From: Nocardia vinacea NBRC 16497
GTDB lineage: Bacteria; Actinomycetota; Actinomycetes; Mycobacteriales; Mycobacteriaceae
Assembly: GCF_000308835.1 (NCBI RefSeq)
Contig: NZ_BAGN01000427.1
Span: forward strand, 64-64,063
Length of the DNA stretch: 64,000 nt
Direction of reading: 5' to 3'
Shown here: positions 23,733-31,700 of the stretch, one piece after another
How the letters are laid out: each line of letters begins with the position of its first letter
Numbering within the stretch: position 1 is the first letter of the stretch
Made by a program: the position numbers and the translations under genes
Notes under the pieces: generated by a model
Database searches by the model: none
What the model was told of the DNA's origin: nothing
The model's input: the letters and a program-made list of their open reading frames with translations, nothing else

Positions 23733-24952
23733 CCGACGCACACACGGCTGTCACCCCGCGACCTGCCAGTCGAATCCGACTGCACGACTTCGCGACTCGG
23801 CCCGATCGCGACGAGTGGATCGTCGGCCGTTTCGAGACTCGGCAGTTCGTCGCCCTCCCGCGGGAAGGGGTGACCGCACTGGAACTGCTGCGAGCCGGTC
23901 ACACCATCGAACAGGCAGCCGAGCGGCTGGCCGACGCCGAGGGACGCGAGTTCGATGTGCTGTCCTTCGTCGAGGCGCTGGTGGAGCTGGATTTCGTGGC
24001 CGAGGTCGACGGGCGGCCGGTGCCGTGCGCCCCGCCGCGACCGGCATCGTTTCCGTGGATACGCCCCGAGCATGCGCGCTTCGCGCTGAGCCCGGTCTTT
24101 CCAGTGCTGTTCGCCTGTCTTATGGTTGGCGCCGTCGCGACACTCGTCGGTCGGCCCGACTTGCTGCCGAGTTTCCATAACCTGCTCTGGAGTCCAGAAG
24201 GCAGCGTCGTGCTCGCGCTCAGCGTCACCGCGGGCTGGTCGCTGGTATTCGTCCACGAGCTGGCACATTTCGTCGTCGCGCGGGCGACCGGCGTGCACGC
24301 CCGGATCCAGCTGGGTACGCGCCTGCAGTTCCTGGTGGCCGAAACCGATATCAGCGGAATCGAACTCGCACCACGGCGGCATCGGCTCACCGCCTATCTG
24401 GCCGGTATGTCGACAAACTTCTCGGTCGCGGCCGTCGCCGTGATATTCGCCGCTGCGACCGCCCAGGGCACGACGCCGCACCGGATTCTGGCCGCGATCG
24501 TCGTGATCGCATTGCTGCCCTTGCCGTTTCAGTTCATGGTGTTCATGCGCACGGACATCTATTTCGTGCTGCAGGACCTCACCTCATGCCGCGACCTGTA
24601 CGGCGACGGCCTCGCATATGCACGCTATCTCGTAAACCGGCTGCGACGTAGCATCTTTCGCCGCTCCGGCACGGCAGAAGATCCCAGCTGCCACCTGCCA
24701 TCGCACGAACGCCGCGCGGTACGCGTCTACAGCATCGTCCTCGTCCTCGGAACCGTCCTGTGTCTGACCGCGATGGTGACCTTCACCCTCCCCGCCGATC
24801 TCACCTTGATCTACCGCGCCATCGACAGACTGGGACCGAGCCATCCGGTAGCGACCAACCTCGACAGCGTTGTCGTGCTACTCATCCTCGGCACCCTCCA
24901 CGCCGTATGGGGCGTGACCTGGTGGCGACGGCACCGTGCGAAGCGGCAGTAG
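23729..24952 (+). CDS. Membrane M50 (site-2-protease-like) metallopeptidase with PqqD-like N-terminus
   Basis: A polytopic protein of about 407 residues. Residues 25-95 resemble a PqqD/RRE winged helix (DEWIVGRFETRQFVALPREG ... DVLSFVEALVELDFVAEVDG). The rest has about eight spans, with the zinc motif HELAH at 176-180 inside a hydrophobic helix and a second ligand site FMRTDIYFVLQDL near Asp276, as in the M50 'peptide zinc metalloprotease' group linked to modified peptides. I chose the GTG that overlaps the E1 stop (GTGA); an ATG eight codons earlier is possible. It probably removes a leader or processes/exports the peptide made by the adjacent genes. Confidence 0.8.
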   Translation: MTDAHTAVTPRPASRIRLHDFATRPDRDEWIVGRFETRQFVALPREGVTALELLRAGHTIEQAAERLADAEGREFDVLSFVEALVELDFVAEVDGRPVPCAPPRPASFPWIRPEHARFALSPVFPVLFACLMVGAVATLVGRPDLLPSFHNLLWSPEGSVVLALSVTAGWSLVFVHELAHFVVARATGVHARIQLGTRLQFLVAETDISGIELAPRRHRLTAYLAGMSTNFSVAAVAVIFAAATAQGTTPHRILAAIVVIALLPLPFQFMVFMRTDIYFVLQDLTSCRDLYGDGLAYARYLVNRLRRSIFRRSGTAEDPSCHLPSHERRAVRVYSIVLVLGTVLCLTAMVTFTLPADLTLIYRAIDRLGPSHPVATNLDSVVVLLILGTLHAVWGVTWWRRHRAKRQ

Positions 24953-25077
24953 GACGCGCCCCTCGCCGTCGACGCGCGCCAGAGTCCGGCTCCCGAGCGC
25001 ATCACCGAAGTCGGTAGCGATCCAGGAACAGCGAACCTGTCACCCAGCGACACACACCCGCCTGAACTTCAGCAGAT

Positions 25078-25497
25078 TCAGCGGCTCTCGGCGAGTGCGG
25101 TCACCGAATCCGTGATCAGAGCGACGAGCCTCGCGCGGTTCGCGCGGGGCACTCGAGCACCCAGCTCCGCCGCCAGGGCGGACCGGAAGTCCTCGCGGAT
25201 CGCGGCGCCCTGTTCGGTCAGGACGGCTCGGGTGATGCGGCGATCATCGGGATCGGTCTCCCGGGCGACGAAACCGCGTCGCGCCAGTCGATCCACCATG
25301 CCGGTCACATTCGTCTTGTCGCAGCCGAGCAATACCGCCAGTTCACCGAAAGATGGTCGGCGGCCGGATAGCAGGCATAGCAGTTCGACCTGTTGCACGG
25401 TAAGTCCGAACCGGCGCGATATGACGCCGTAGAGCACGCCCACCTCGCGATACAGCGCGGCGAAGGCGGCGGCCAGGTCCGGATCCTCCGAGGTCAT
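25078..25497 (-). CDS. MarR-family transcriptional regulator
   Basis: A 139-residue MarR-type repressor. The winged helix spans about residues 35-95 (LTVQQVELLCLLSGRRPSFG, ELAVLLGCDKTNVTGMVDRL, then the wing FVARETDPDDRRITRAVLT). It is divergent from a short-chain dehydrogenase gene across a 91-bp gap containing long inverted repeats, the standard arrangement for autoregulation plus control of the neighbour. The ATG starting MTSEDPDLAAAF gives a normal length, although its ribosome site is weak. The ligand is unknown; MarR regulators next to reductases often sense phenolic or reactive compounds. Confidence 0.92.
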   Translation of the reverse strand: MTSEDPDLAAAFAALYREVGVLYGVISRRFGLTVQQVELLCLLSGRRPSFGELAVLLGCDKTNVTGMVDRLARRGFVARETDPDDRRITRAVLTEQGAAIREDFRSALAAELGARVPRANRARLVALITDSVTALAESR

Positions 25498-25499
25498 GG

Positions 25500-25580
25500 C
25501 CAATAGTTTAGATGATCGACAGTTGACAACCTCGAATGAATTAGTCGATGCTATCAACTATCGATGTTATCGACTATTGG
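25500..25580. promoter_or_regulatory. Divergent promoter/operator between marR-type and SDR genes
   Basis: This AT-rich gap carries nested inverted repeats. CCAATAGT at the left edge matches ACTATTGG at the right edge, TAGTCGAT (25542-25549) matches ATCGACTA (25569-25576) perfectly, and AGTTGA (25521-25526) pairs with TCAACT (25554-25559). MarR dimers bind such dyads. GGAGG at the right edge is the ribosome site of the SDR gene. The exact operator cannot be assigned among the overlapping dyads. Confidence 0.6.
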
Positions 25581-25588
25581 AGGCAGGC

Positions 25589-26314
25589 ATGCCGGTCGCG
25601 CTCGTCACCGGAAGCTCACGCGGGATCGGCCGCGCCATCGCCGAGCGGCTCGGGGCCGACGGCGCGGCTGTTGTCGTGAACTACCACTCGGACCGATCCG
25701 CGGCAGAACAGGTCGTGGCCACTATCGAAGCCGGCGGCGGGCAAGCGGTCGCCGCGCAGGCGGACGTGGCGGATCCGGCACAACTGACCGGACTGTTCGA
25801 AACGGCCGAGCAGTACTTCGGCGGGCTGGACATTCTGGTGAACAATGTCGGCACCGCCACCTTCAGCCCGATCGCCGAGACGACCGACGACGAGTTCGAC
25901 CTGATGTTCACCACCAATACGAAGGCCACGTTCATCGCCTTGCGCACGGCCGCCAACCGACTGCGCGACGGCGGACGGATCGTCGTCGTATCCTCCGGCG
26001 TGACCGCAACGCTCCGACCGGGTTCCGGAATCTACGCCGCCACCAAGGCCGCCGGCGAAACGCTCGCCCTGGTACTGGCCAAGGAACTCGGACCGCGTGG
26101 CATCACCGTCAACAGCGTGTTGCCGGGCGCCGTCCGCACCGAGGCACTCGCCGCGGCGCGCAGTCCGGCACTCACCGAACAGGTCATCAATCAGACCCCA
26201 CTCGGCCGAATCGGCGAACCCGACGATATCGCCGATATCGTCGCCTTCCTCGCCTCCCCCGACGCCCGCTGGATCACCGGCCAGTCCCTGCACGCCGGCG
26301 GCGGACTCTTCTGA
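25589..26314 (+). CDS. Short-chain dehydrogenase/reductase (classical SDR)
   Basis: A 241-residue NAD(P)-dependent oxidoreductase. The cofactor motif TGSSRGIG, the NNVG motif (LVNNVGTATF), the catalytic Ser in VVVSSGVTA and YAATK (Tyr-x-x-x-Lys) are all present, as is the C-terminal ITGQSLHAGGG of SDRs related to FabG. GGAGG six bases upstream fixes the start. It is divergent from a MarR regulator and probably under its control. It likely reduces a carbonyl compound; the substrate is not predictable. Confidence 0.92.
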   Translation: MPVALVTGSSRGIGRAIAERLGADGAAVVVNYHSDRSAAEQVVATIEAGGGQAVAAQADVADPAQLTGLFETAEQYFGGLDILVNNVGTATFSPIAETTDDEFDLMFTTNTKATFIALRTAANRLRDGGRIVVVSSGVTATLRPGSGIYAATKAAGETLALVLAKELGPRGITVNSVLPGAVRTEALAAARSPALTEQVINQTPLGRIGEPDDIADIVAFLASPDARWITGQSLHAGGGLF

Positions 26315-26364
26315 GCGGCAACGAGATTGCGACAGTTCGCTCGGCTTCGGATCGGCGATCGCGT

Positions 26365-26503
26365 CGCGGATCTAGCTGCCTGACGCTGGCGACCAACGTC
26401 GTGATCGCCTGGACCACAGAGTATTACGGGCTCGCGGTCGAGCAGATGCACCGGGCCGGGCGGCGAGGTCTTGGCCCACATCTCACCCGGTGGGATCGTT
26501 GAC
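26365..26503 (+). pseudogene. 3'-terminal remnant of a Tn3-family transposase gene
   Basis: The plus strand encodes SCLTLATNVVIAWTTEYYGL followed by AVEQMHRAGRR. This is the conserved C-terminal region of Tn3-family transposases (LxLxTNAVVAWNTEYYGLAVEQLR). A one-base frameshift follows, after which EVLAHISPG continues the same family pattern. There is no 5' part and no terminal repeat was found. It is a decayed piece of a transposon overlapping the end of a truncated oxidase-like gene on the other strand, so the region was shaped by past transposition. Confidence 0.6.
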
Positions 26504-26719
26504 GGCGAAGCTGATGAGCCGGTGCGGGTGAATGCGGATGATCGCGCCGTCGAAGCCGCCGCTGGGATCGCCGTGGGCGGAGTCGGTGGGGGTGGTGAGA
26601 GCTTCGGCGTGGCCGCGGATTTCGAGCATCCGGGGCCGCCAGGGGTTGACCGAGGCCAGGTCGTCGACGACGAAGGCGACACGCCCGTTGTCGGTGAGTT
26701 CGAGGCCAACCTCAACCAT
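26483..26719 (-). pseudogene. C-terminal fragment of a PPOX/F420-dependent oxidoreductase gene
   Basis: The 78 codons encode the last two thirds of a split-barrel flavin/F420-binding protein: NGRVAFVVDDLASVNPWRPR, then MLEIRGHAEAL and FDGAIIRIHPHRLISFAVND, a pattern of PPOX-class F420-dependent enzymes. The N-terminal third (first strands and cofactor-binding start) is absent. The piece begins at a bare ATG 26 bases after the HxlR gene stop and lacks a ribosome site. It ends against the Tn3 transposase remnant. I infer a deletion associated with the transposon. Confidence 0.6.
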
Positions 26720-26745
26720 CTGCACACCCGCGTCCGCCCCAGCGG

Positions 26746-27150
26746 TCAGGATGCGGCTGCGGTGGCGCGGGCCCGGTTGTCCCGGATCTCGTCGTGATGG
26801 TCGGAGGCCCAGGTGATCAGGGACGTGACGATCTCGAGCAGGCTGCGACTGAGTGGCGTGAGGGCGTATTCCACGCGCGGCGGCACCTCGGCATAGGCGG
26901 TTCTGGTCACGAGTCCGTCCTGTTGCAGCTGACGCAATGTGAGGGTGAGCATCCGCTGGGATATGCCGGGAACGTCGTGCTGTAGGTCGGTGTAGCGCCG
27001 GGGCCCGGCGTCCAGGACGGCGATCACCAGCATGCTCCACTTGTCCCCGATACGGTCCAGTACCTGCCGAATGAACTCCATCCGCTCGGCGGGGATGCCG
27101 GCGCAAGGCCCGCGGCCCGCGGCAACCCTTGATCGGGCTGTGACCTCCAT
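26746..27150 (-). CDS. HxlR-family transcriptional regulator
   Basis: A 134-residue HxlR/MarR-like winged-helix regulator. The family signature runs from the N-terminal Cys (GPCAGIPAE) through FIRQVLDRIGDKWSMLVIAV, PRRYTDLQHDVPGISQRMLT and LTLRQLQQDGLVTRTAYAEV to PPRVEYALTPLS. AGAGGA is correctly spaced from the second of two close ATGs, which I use. It is divergent from a DsbA-like oxidoreductase gene across 105 bp. HxlR proteins frequently sense electrophiles or thiol stress through that Cys, matching the neighbour's thiol chemistry (inference). Confidence 0.92.
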   Translation of the reverse strand: MEVTARSRVAAGRGPCAGIPAERMEFIRQVLDRIGDKWSMLVIAVLDAGPRRYTDLQHDVPGISQRMLTLTLRQLQQDGLVTRTAYAEVPPRVEYALTPLSRSLLEIVTSLITWASDHHDEIRDNRARATAAAS

Positions 27151-27255
27151 GGCGCACATTCCTCTCCGGCACAGACATCGATGTGCCTTTTGTACGGCCT
27201 CCAATACTGGCCCATTATGGCGCTACGCACAAACAGTAGGAATTGGAGTTGAGTC

Positions 27256-27981
27256 ATGAGGATAGAGATCTGGGCCGAGGTCATCTGCCCCTGGTGTGGT
27301 CTGGGCAACCATCGCCTGAATCGGGCGGTCGAGCAGTTCGAGCACGGCGACGAGGTAGAGGTGATCCACCGTTCGATCCCGCTGAGCGACGGCTTCCCTA
27401 CCGACAGCACCATCGGCGTGCGCGAAGCCTTGCGGCACAAGCACGGCATGACCGGCGAGCAACTGGAGACGATGACCCGCCGGATCGAGGCGATGGCCGC
27501 GCAGGACGGGCTGAGCCCCTACATCGTGCTGAACAACCAGGTCGGCGACACGCGGCTGACCCACGAATTCCTCGCCTACGCCTCGGCCGATGGTAGGAAC
27601 CGCGCCGCGTGGGATGCGATCTTCCGGGCGTATTTCGGTCAGACCCGGAAGATCTTCGGCCTCGATGTCCTGCTCGAACTCTCCGACGAGCTCGGCATGG
27701 AGCGTGAGCAGACCCGGCGTGTGCTCATCGAGGGCCGGTTCCGGCAGCAGGTGAACGACGAGGCACGCGACGCTCAGCGGCTGGGAGCCACCGGCGCGCC
27801 GTTCATTGTTCTCGACAGCCGGTATGCCCTGTCCGGAGCCCAGGACACGGCAACCCTGCTCGAGGTCCTGCGCAAGCTCTGGAACGAAACCCACCCGTCC
27901 ATTTCGGGGACCGGCGGCGATCCGGCGATCTGCGGCTCGGACAGCTGCGCAGTCCCCGCTGGTCACCCCACCAACGCCTGA
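27256..27981 (+). CDS. DsbA/FrnE-family thiol oxidoreductase
   Basis: A 241-residue cytosolic DsbA-like protein of the FrnE/2-hydroxychromene-carboxylate isomerase group. The active site ICPWCG (Cys11, Cys14) follows the first strand, a helical insertion lies between residues 60 and 160, and the cis-Pro loop is GATGAPFIVLD. A C-terminal CGSDSC pair adds two more cysteines. There is no signal peptide. It is divergent from an HxlR regulator and 39 bp before an SDR gene with a strong AAAGGAG site, so the two probably form one HxlR-controlled unit. The role is disulfide exchange or glutathione/mycothiol-linked detoxification. Confidence 0.9.
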   Translation: MRIEIWAEVICPWCGLGNHRLNRAVEQFEHGDEVEVIHRSIPLSDGFPTDSTIGVREALRHKHGMTGEQLETMTRRIEAMAAQDGLSPYIVLNNQVGDTRLTHEFLAYASADGRNRAAWDAIFRAYFGQTRKIFGLDVLLELSDELGMEREQTRRVLIEGRFRQQVNDEARDAQRLGATGAPFIVLDSRYALSGAQDTATLLEVLRKLWNETHPSISGTGGDPAICGSDSCAVPAGHPTNA

Positions 27982-28020
27982 CCACTCGCCCTCGCCTGGC
28001 CCATTCAAAGGAGTAGCCCT

Positions 28021-28752
28021 ATGTCCAAAGTGATTGCCATCTTCGGAGCCGGTACCGGTCTCGGTGTGTCCGTCGCCCACCGCTTCGGGCGCGAAGGCTT
28101 CCGTGTCGCCCTCGTGGCGCGCCGCAAGGACCGCCTGGACGCACTGGTCGAGCAGCTCGCCGGTAAAGGCATCGAGGCGGCCGCCTTCTCCGCCGATCTG
28201 TCCGAGCCCGCCGAAGTGCCCGCACTGGTCGCGGCCATCCACGCTCGTTTCGGCCGCATCGATGTAATCGAATACGGGCCGATCAGCGGTGAGCAGGGCT
28301 TCACCCCGGCCGCCCAGCTCGACGCGACCACCCTGCAAGGGCTGATCCCGCTGCTGCTGCTCACCCCGGTGGAGGTGGTCCGCGCCGTGCTGCCGGAATG
28401 GACCGAGCGCGGCGACGGCGCCTTCCTGCTGACCCACGGCTATTCGGCGGCGCAGCCGATGCCCCACCTCAGCGGTGTCGGCCCGGTGATGTCCGCCGCC
28501 CGCAATTACCTGTACTCCCTCAATGGTGAGCTCGCCGACACCGGCGTCTACGCCGGCACCCTTTCCATCGGGGCGATGATCGCCCGCAGTGAGGTGGCCA
28601 CCGCGGTGGTGGCCGATTCGGACTCGCTTGCGGCCTTCCCCGTTGTCGACCCGGATGACCTCGCCGAGCACTACTGGGACATGTACACCAAACGCGACCG
28701 CGTCGAGCAGATCTATCCCGAATCCCTTGCCTCGCAAACCATCACAGGGTAA
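28021..28752 (+). CDS. Atypical SDR-family protein lacking the Tyr-Lys pair
   Basis: A 243-residue Rossmann protein that starts IAIFGAGTGLGVSVAHRFG, a typical NADP-binding segment, and continues with VALVARRKDRLDAL as in SDRs. Where the catalytic YxxxK should be, the sequence is GPVMSAARNYLYSLNGELAD, with no Tyr-x-x-x-Lys. It may bind NADPH without classical SDR catalysis, or use other residues. It follows the DsbA-like gene closely, with AAAGGAG about 8 bases upstream, and is probably co-transcribed with it. Confidence 0.85.
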   Translation: MSKVIAIFGAGTGLGVSVAHRFGREGFRVALVARRKDRLDALVEQLAGKGIEAAAFSADLSEPAEVPALVAAIHARFGRIDVIEYGPISGEQGFTPAAQLDATTLQGLIPLLLLTPVEVVRAVLPEWTERGDGAFLLTHGYSAAQPMPHLSGVGPVMSAARNYLYSLNGELADTGVYAGTLSIGAMIARSEVATAVVADSDSLAAFPVVDPDDLAEHYWDMYTKRDRVEQIYPESLASQTITG

Positions 28753-28883
28753 GGCGACACAGTATCGACTCGGCCGGAAATTCCGATGCGTAGGTTCCGG
28801 CGTAGCTGGGCATCCGAATCACGAAGTGCCCGAATCGGATTGCCGCGACGACGGGGCATCGGGGCTTGCCTGCCGTTGCCGCA

Positions 28884-29150
28884 TCAGCTCGTTCCTTTGC
28901 GCCCCACGAGATGAAAGACGCGACTGAGTCGGCGGTACGGGTCTCGTCGACTGGCTTCGAGTTCGACTGCGACCGTGGCCGCTACCTGCTTCGAATCGGT
29001 GGGGTCCAACTCCGCTCCACTGAACTCGAGCCAGTCGACGAACAGCCAGACCCCATACCAGCGCAGTGGCTCCACGTCCCGGCTCCGCACGAGCTCGCTG
29101 AGTTCCTCCACCGTGTCGGCTCGGCCCAGCATGCGGGTCTTATCGAGCAC
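28884..29150 (-). CDS. Small protein of unknown function (about 88 aa)
   Basis: An 88-residue soluble protein, mostly helical, with a Trp/Tyr-rich core (VEPLRWYGVWLFVDWLEFSG) and a basic C-terminus. The start is a GTG; an ATG six codons in (MLGRADTVEELSEL) is also possible. No domain is recognised. It stands alone between the SDR gene (convergent) and the second Lsr2 gene. It lies in a locally less GC-biased stretch. Confidence 0.45.
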   Translation of the reverse strand: MLDKTRMLGRADTVEELSELVRSRDVEPLRWYGVWLFVDWLEFSGAELDPTDSKQVAATVAVELEASRRDPYRRLSRVFHLVGRKGTS

Positions 29151-29309
29151 ATCACCACTGACACCAACCGATGAAATCGGTGCTCAGCGAGGAATAGATC
29201 TCTTATTCCCGCTGTACTCGACCATCGAATTCCGCATGCGTACCCCCGGCTTCACTCGAATACGAGCGATGCCGAGCGGTCACCGAAATAGCGGGCTGTC
29301 GAGGACGGA

Positions 29310-29666
29310 TTACTTCCCGGCGGCGTTGTAGGCGGCGACGATGTCAGCGGAGATCCGGCCGCGCGCCGATACTTTGTGCCCATTTTTGCGGGCCCATTCT
29401 CGGATAGCGAGCGACTGGTCCCGGTCCACCGTAGACCGAATGTCCTTACCGACACCTCCGGTCTTGGTCTTGGACCGGGACTTCAGCCGTCCGAGCTTGC
29501 GCGCGTTCCCCGTCCAAGGTTCCAGTGCCTCACGGAGCTTTCCGGCATTCTTTTTCGAAAGATCGATCTGATAGGTAACCCCGTCGAGGGAGAACTCAAC
29601 GGTCTCATCGGCTTTCGACGTGCCATCCAAATCATCGACCATGGTAACGGTCACTTTCTTCGCCAT
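29310..29666 (-). CDS. lsr2: Lsr2 family nucleoid-associated protein (second paralogue)
   Basis: A 118-residue Lsr2 starting MAKKVTVTMVDDLDGTSKAD. The dimerisation domain and the C-terminal DNA-binding domain with SIREWA-type helix (AIREWARKNG) and SARGRISADI are intact. The linker is long and very basic (RLKSRSKTKTGG). It shares the layout of the paralogue at the left end of the window but differs at many positions. The gene stands alone beside AT-richer, decayed sequence, the kind of DNA Lsr2 silences. Confidence 0.95.
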   Translation of the reverse strand: MAKKVTVTMVDDLDGTSKADETVEFSLDGVTYQIDLSKKNAGKLREALEPWTGNARKLGRLKSRSKTKTGGVGKDIRSTVDRDQSLAIREWARKNGHKVSARGRISADIVAAYNAAGK

Positions 29667-30087
29667 GAGTCAGCCCTTCATGTGTGAGCATTTCTTCGGC
29701 ATGCTGATGGTAGTTGCCACTATATCCAACATTGCAGCGTGATATGTCGACGTACATGAGCAGACGACAGTCTGCGGCGCACGCTGTTCGACTGCCTATT
29801 TCTTCTCACGCGGATCATCAATCGACCGGCATATCGGTGAGCAACATTTCCGACGCAAAACGTTTGCTCGCTGGACAACACCTTCCGGGGGCCACCTGGA
29901 CACGGGTCGATCGTCGTGATGACCGCCTCGACAAGCTCTCGAGGCGATAGAAACCCTCCCGCGGCAACGTCGGCGAGCTGCCCGAAGAATCGGCGTCGCG
30001 CACCACCAGCAATATGGTGACAACATCGGCGGGCTCCGCCAATTACTATCGGGCCACGGTTGAGGTTTCGGAGGCATTGGTGAAGTC
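29667..30087. other. Intergenic stretch with no gene recognised
   Basis: About 420 bp between the second Lsr2 gene and the decayed locus. Composition is less GC-rich than in the flanks, and the short open frames on both strands have no ribosome sites or recognisable domains. The left end must hold the Lsr2 promoter. I see no RNA gene, repeat or strong hairpin. Confidence 0.5.
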
Positions 30088-30577
30088 ATGCCGCCGGGAG
30101 TACCTGTGCACTCGGCCGTGGCAGCGGCCCCACATGCGGCGTGGTCGCAGAGCGCGCCGCGGCTCGTGGATTCCCGCGCACTGCGGGTCTGGTTGATGCG
30201 CGCGGAACCCTATCTGATTGTGCTGCGGGGATATTGACGCAATCGCCGGTAAGGCCGTCGTGGATCCCGCTGGTCGCACCTCGAGAACGTGGGAGGTTGT
30301 CCCGCTGACCGACTCATGCGCGATGGGGCTGGAGGTCGGCTTGCGTCTCGCCTCCCATTACGGCATACAGCCCCTGCCGGTCGGGGTTGGTGGCGCTCGG
30401 TCTGGTCGCCGATCCCGCATCCGGTGCCGCGCACGCTCTACGTGACGGGTTGGAACGCGATGCGCTGCTCGAATAGTTGCAATCGGACATCCTCGGTTCA
30501 CCGCCGAGCCGACTCGACACCGTACTGCTGCCGCCGGGGGACGGCCGGCCTCACCAACCGACCGTCACCCGTAGATT
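30088..30577 (+). pseudogene. Frameshifted gene remnant, possibly a Clp N-domain protein
   Basis: Coding-like codon use runs across the segment but switches frame at least twice. A 49-codon start (MPPGVPVHSAVAAAPH ... LIVLRGY) is followed in another frame by CAMGLEVGLRLASHYGIQPL. A third frame then gives GLVALGLVADPASGAAHALR and DGLERDALLE, a stop, and further coding-like residues. The third piece resembles the Clp N-terminal repeat (HLLLGLLADPxSxAARAL). The assignment is weak, but the broken state is clear from the frame changes. Confidence 0.35.
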
Positions 30578-30667
30578 AAGCGCTTAACCATCGCCTGTCC
30601 AGAGGTCACACCGAAGCGGCCCTCCCGCCGCGAAAATTTCCGGTAGGCGATGTTTCGAGCGCCGGGT

Positions 30668-31672
30668 CTAGGTCGAGGCGCGCACGACGAGCCGGGCGAT
30701 GTCCGTCGGCTCAGGAGCCGACGGCACCGGATACCCCAGTTCGGTGAGGACTGCCGCGATCGCGGCGGTGGCGACCGCGGTGGGATCGAACTCCACGGTG
30801 GTCAAGGGCGGTGAACTGAACGCTCCCATGGGGTTTGCGTCCACGCCGATGACAGCGAGGTCGGCGGGGCAGCGGAGTCCGGCTTCGTGGATGCCGAACA
30901 GCACCAGGCCCGCGATCTCGTCGCTCTGCGCACAAACAGCGGTCACCCCGTCGCGCACCCAGCCGGCCACCACAGTCGCGACATTGTCCGGAGTGACCTC
31001 GCCGACGGTGATGGACGGCAGATCGTGCAGGCGTGCCGCTTGGGCGACGCCCTCGAACCAATAGTCGCCCAGGGCACGCCATTTCGCGATTCCGGTATAG
31101 GCGAAGGCGATCTTGCGGTGCCCACGCGAGACCAGATGCCCGACCCGCAACGTGCCGACCGACAGCAACGGGTCCCCGAGCGCGGGCAGCAGCCCGATCT
31201 CGATATGCGGCACCTTCGCCGCGCGCACCGCGGTGCGTACGTGACTGCTCAGCGGAAACATGCTGACGACCGCGGTCGGATCGAGATTGCCGATGGCGTC
31301 GACGACCTGCTGATCGTCCTCGGTCTCGAAGATCTGCACCTGCAACAACCCGTGGCGGGCGAGTTCGGTGGTCATCCGGTTACCGGCCTCGATCGGCATA
31401 TCACCGACCGCTACCCGCGGCACTACATACAGCACCACGCCGCCCTTACCGCGCGCCAGATTCCGCGCGGCGACGTTCGGCCGATACCCCAACTGTTCGG
31501 CGGCGGCGTAGACCGCTTCCCGGGTTCGCGCCGAAATCCGCTTGCCCTCGGCATTGTTCAGGACATAGCTGACCGTCGCGGTCGATACCTTCGCCAGCCG
31601 CGCGACATCGGCGTTCGTAGGCCGCGCAATCCTGTCCTCGACGCTCGACGCGTCACCCTCACGAGCGGCCAT
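30668..31672 (-). CDS. LacI-family transcriptional regulator
   Basis: A 334-residue LacI-type regulator. The N-terminal HTH is NADVARLAKVSTATVSYVLN, followed by the hinge helix region NVAARNLARGKGG, and then a periplasmic-binding-protein-like effector domain (VVLYVVPRV ... DEIAGLVLFGIHEAGLRCP ... LAVIGVDANPMG). The start chosen gives the usual short tail before the HTH. The gene lies just downstream of the long mce operon in the same direction, separated by 28 bp. It could be read from that operon, but it more likely has its own role. The effector, usually a sugar, is unknown. Confidence 0.9.
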   Translation of the reverse strand: MAAREGDASSVEDRIARPTNADVARLAKVSTATVSYVLNNAEGKRISARTREAVYAAAEQLGYRPNVAARNLARGKGGVVLYVVPRVAVGDMPIEAGNRMTTELARHGLLQVQIFETEDDQQVVDAIGNLDPTAVVSMFPLSSHVRTAVRAAKVPHIEIGLLPALGDPLLSVGTLRVGHLVSRGHRKIAFAYTGIAKWRALGDYWFEGVAQAARLHDLPSITVGEVTPDNVATVVAGWVRDGVTAVCAQSDEIAGLVLFGIHEAGLRCPADLAVIGVDANPMGAFSSPPLTTVEFDPTAVATAAIAAVLTELGYPVPSAPEPTDIARLVVRAST

Positions 31673-31700
31673 GGCCTCATGATGGCACGCCGTGCACCGC

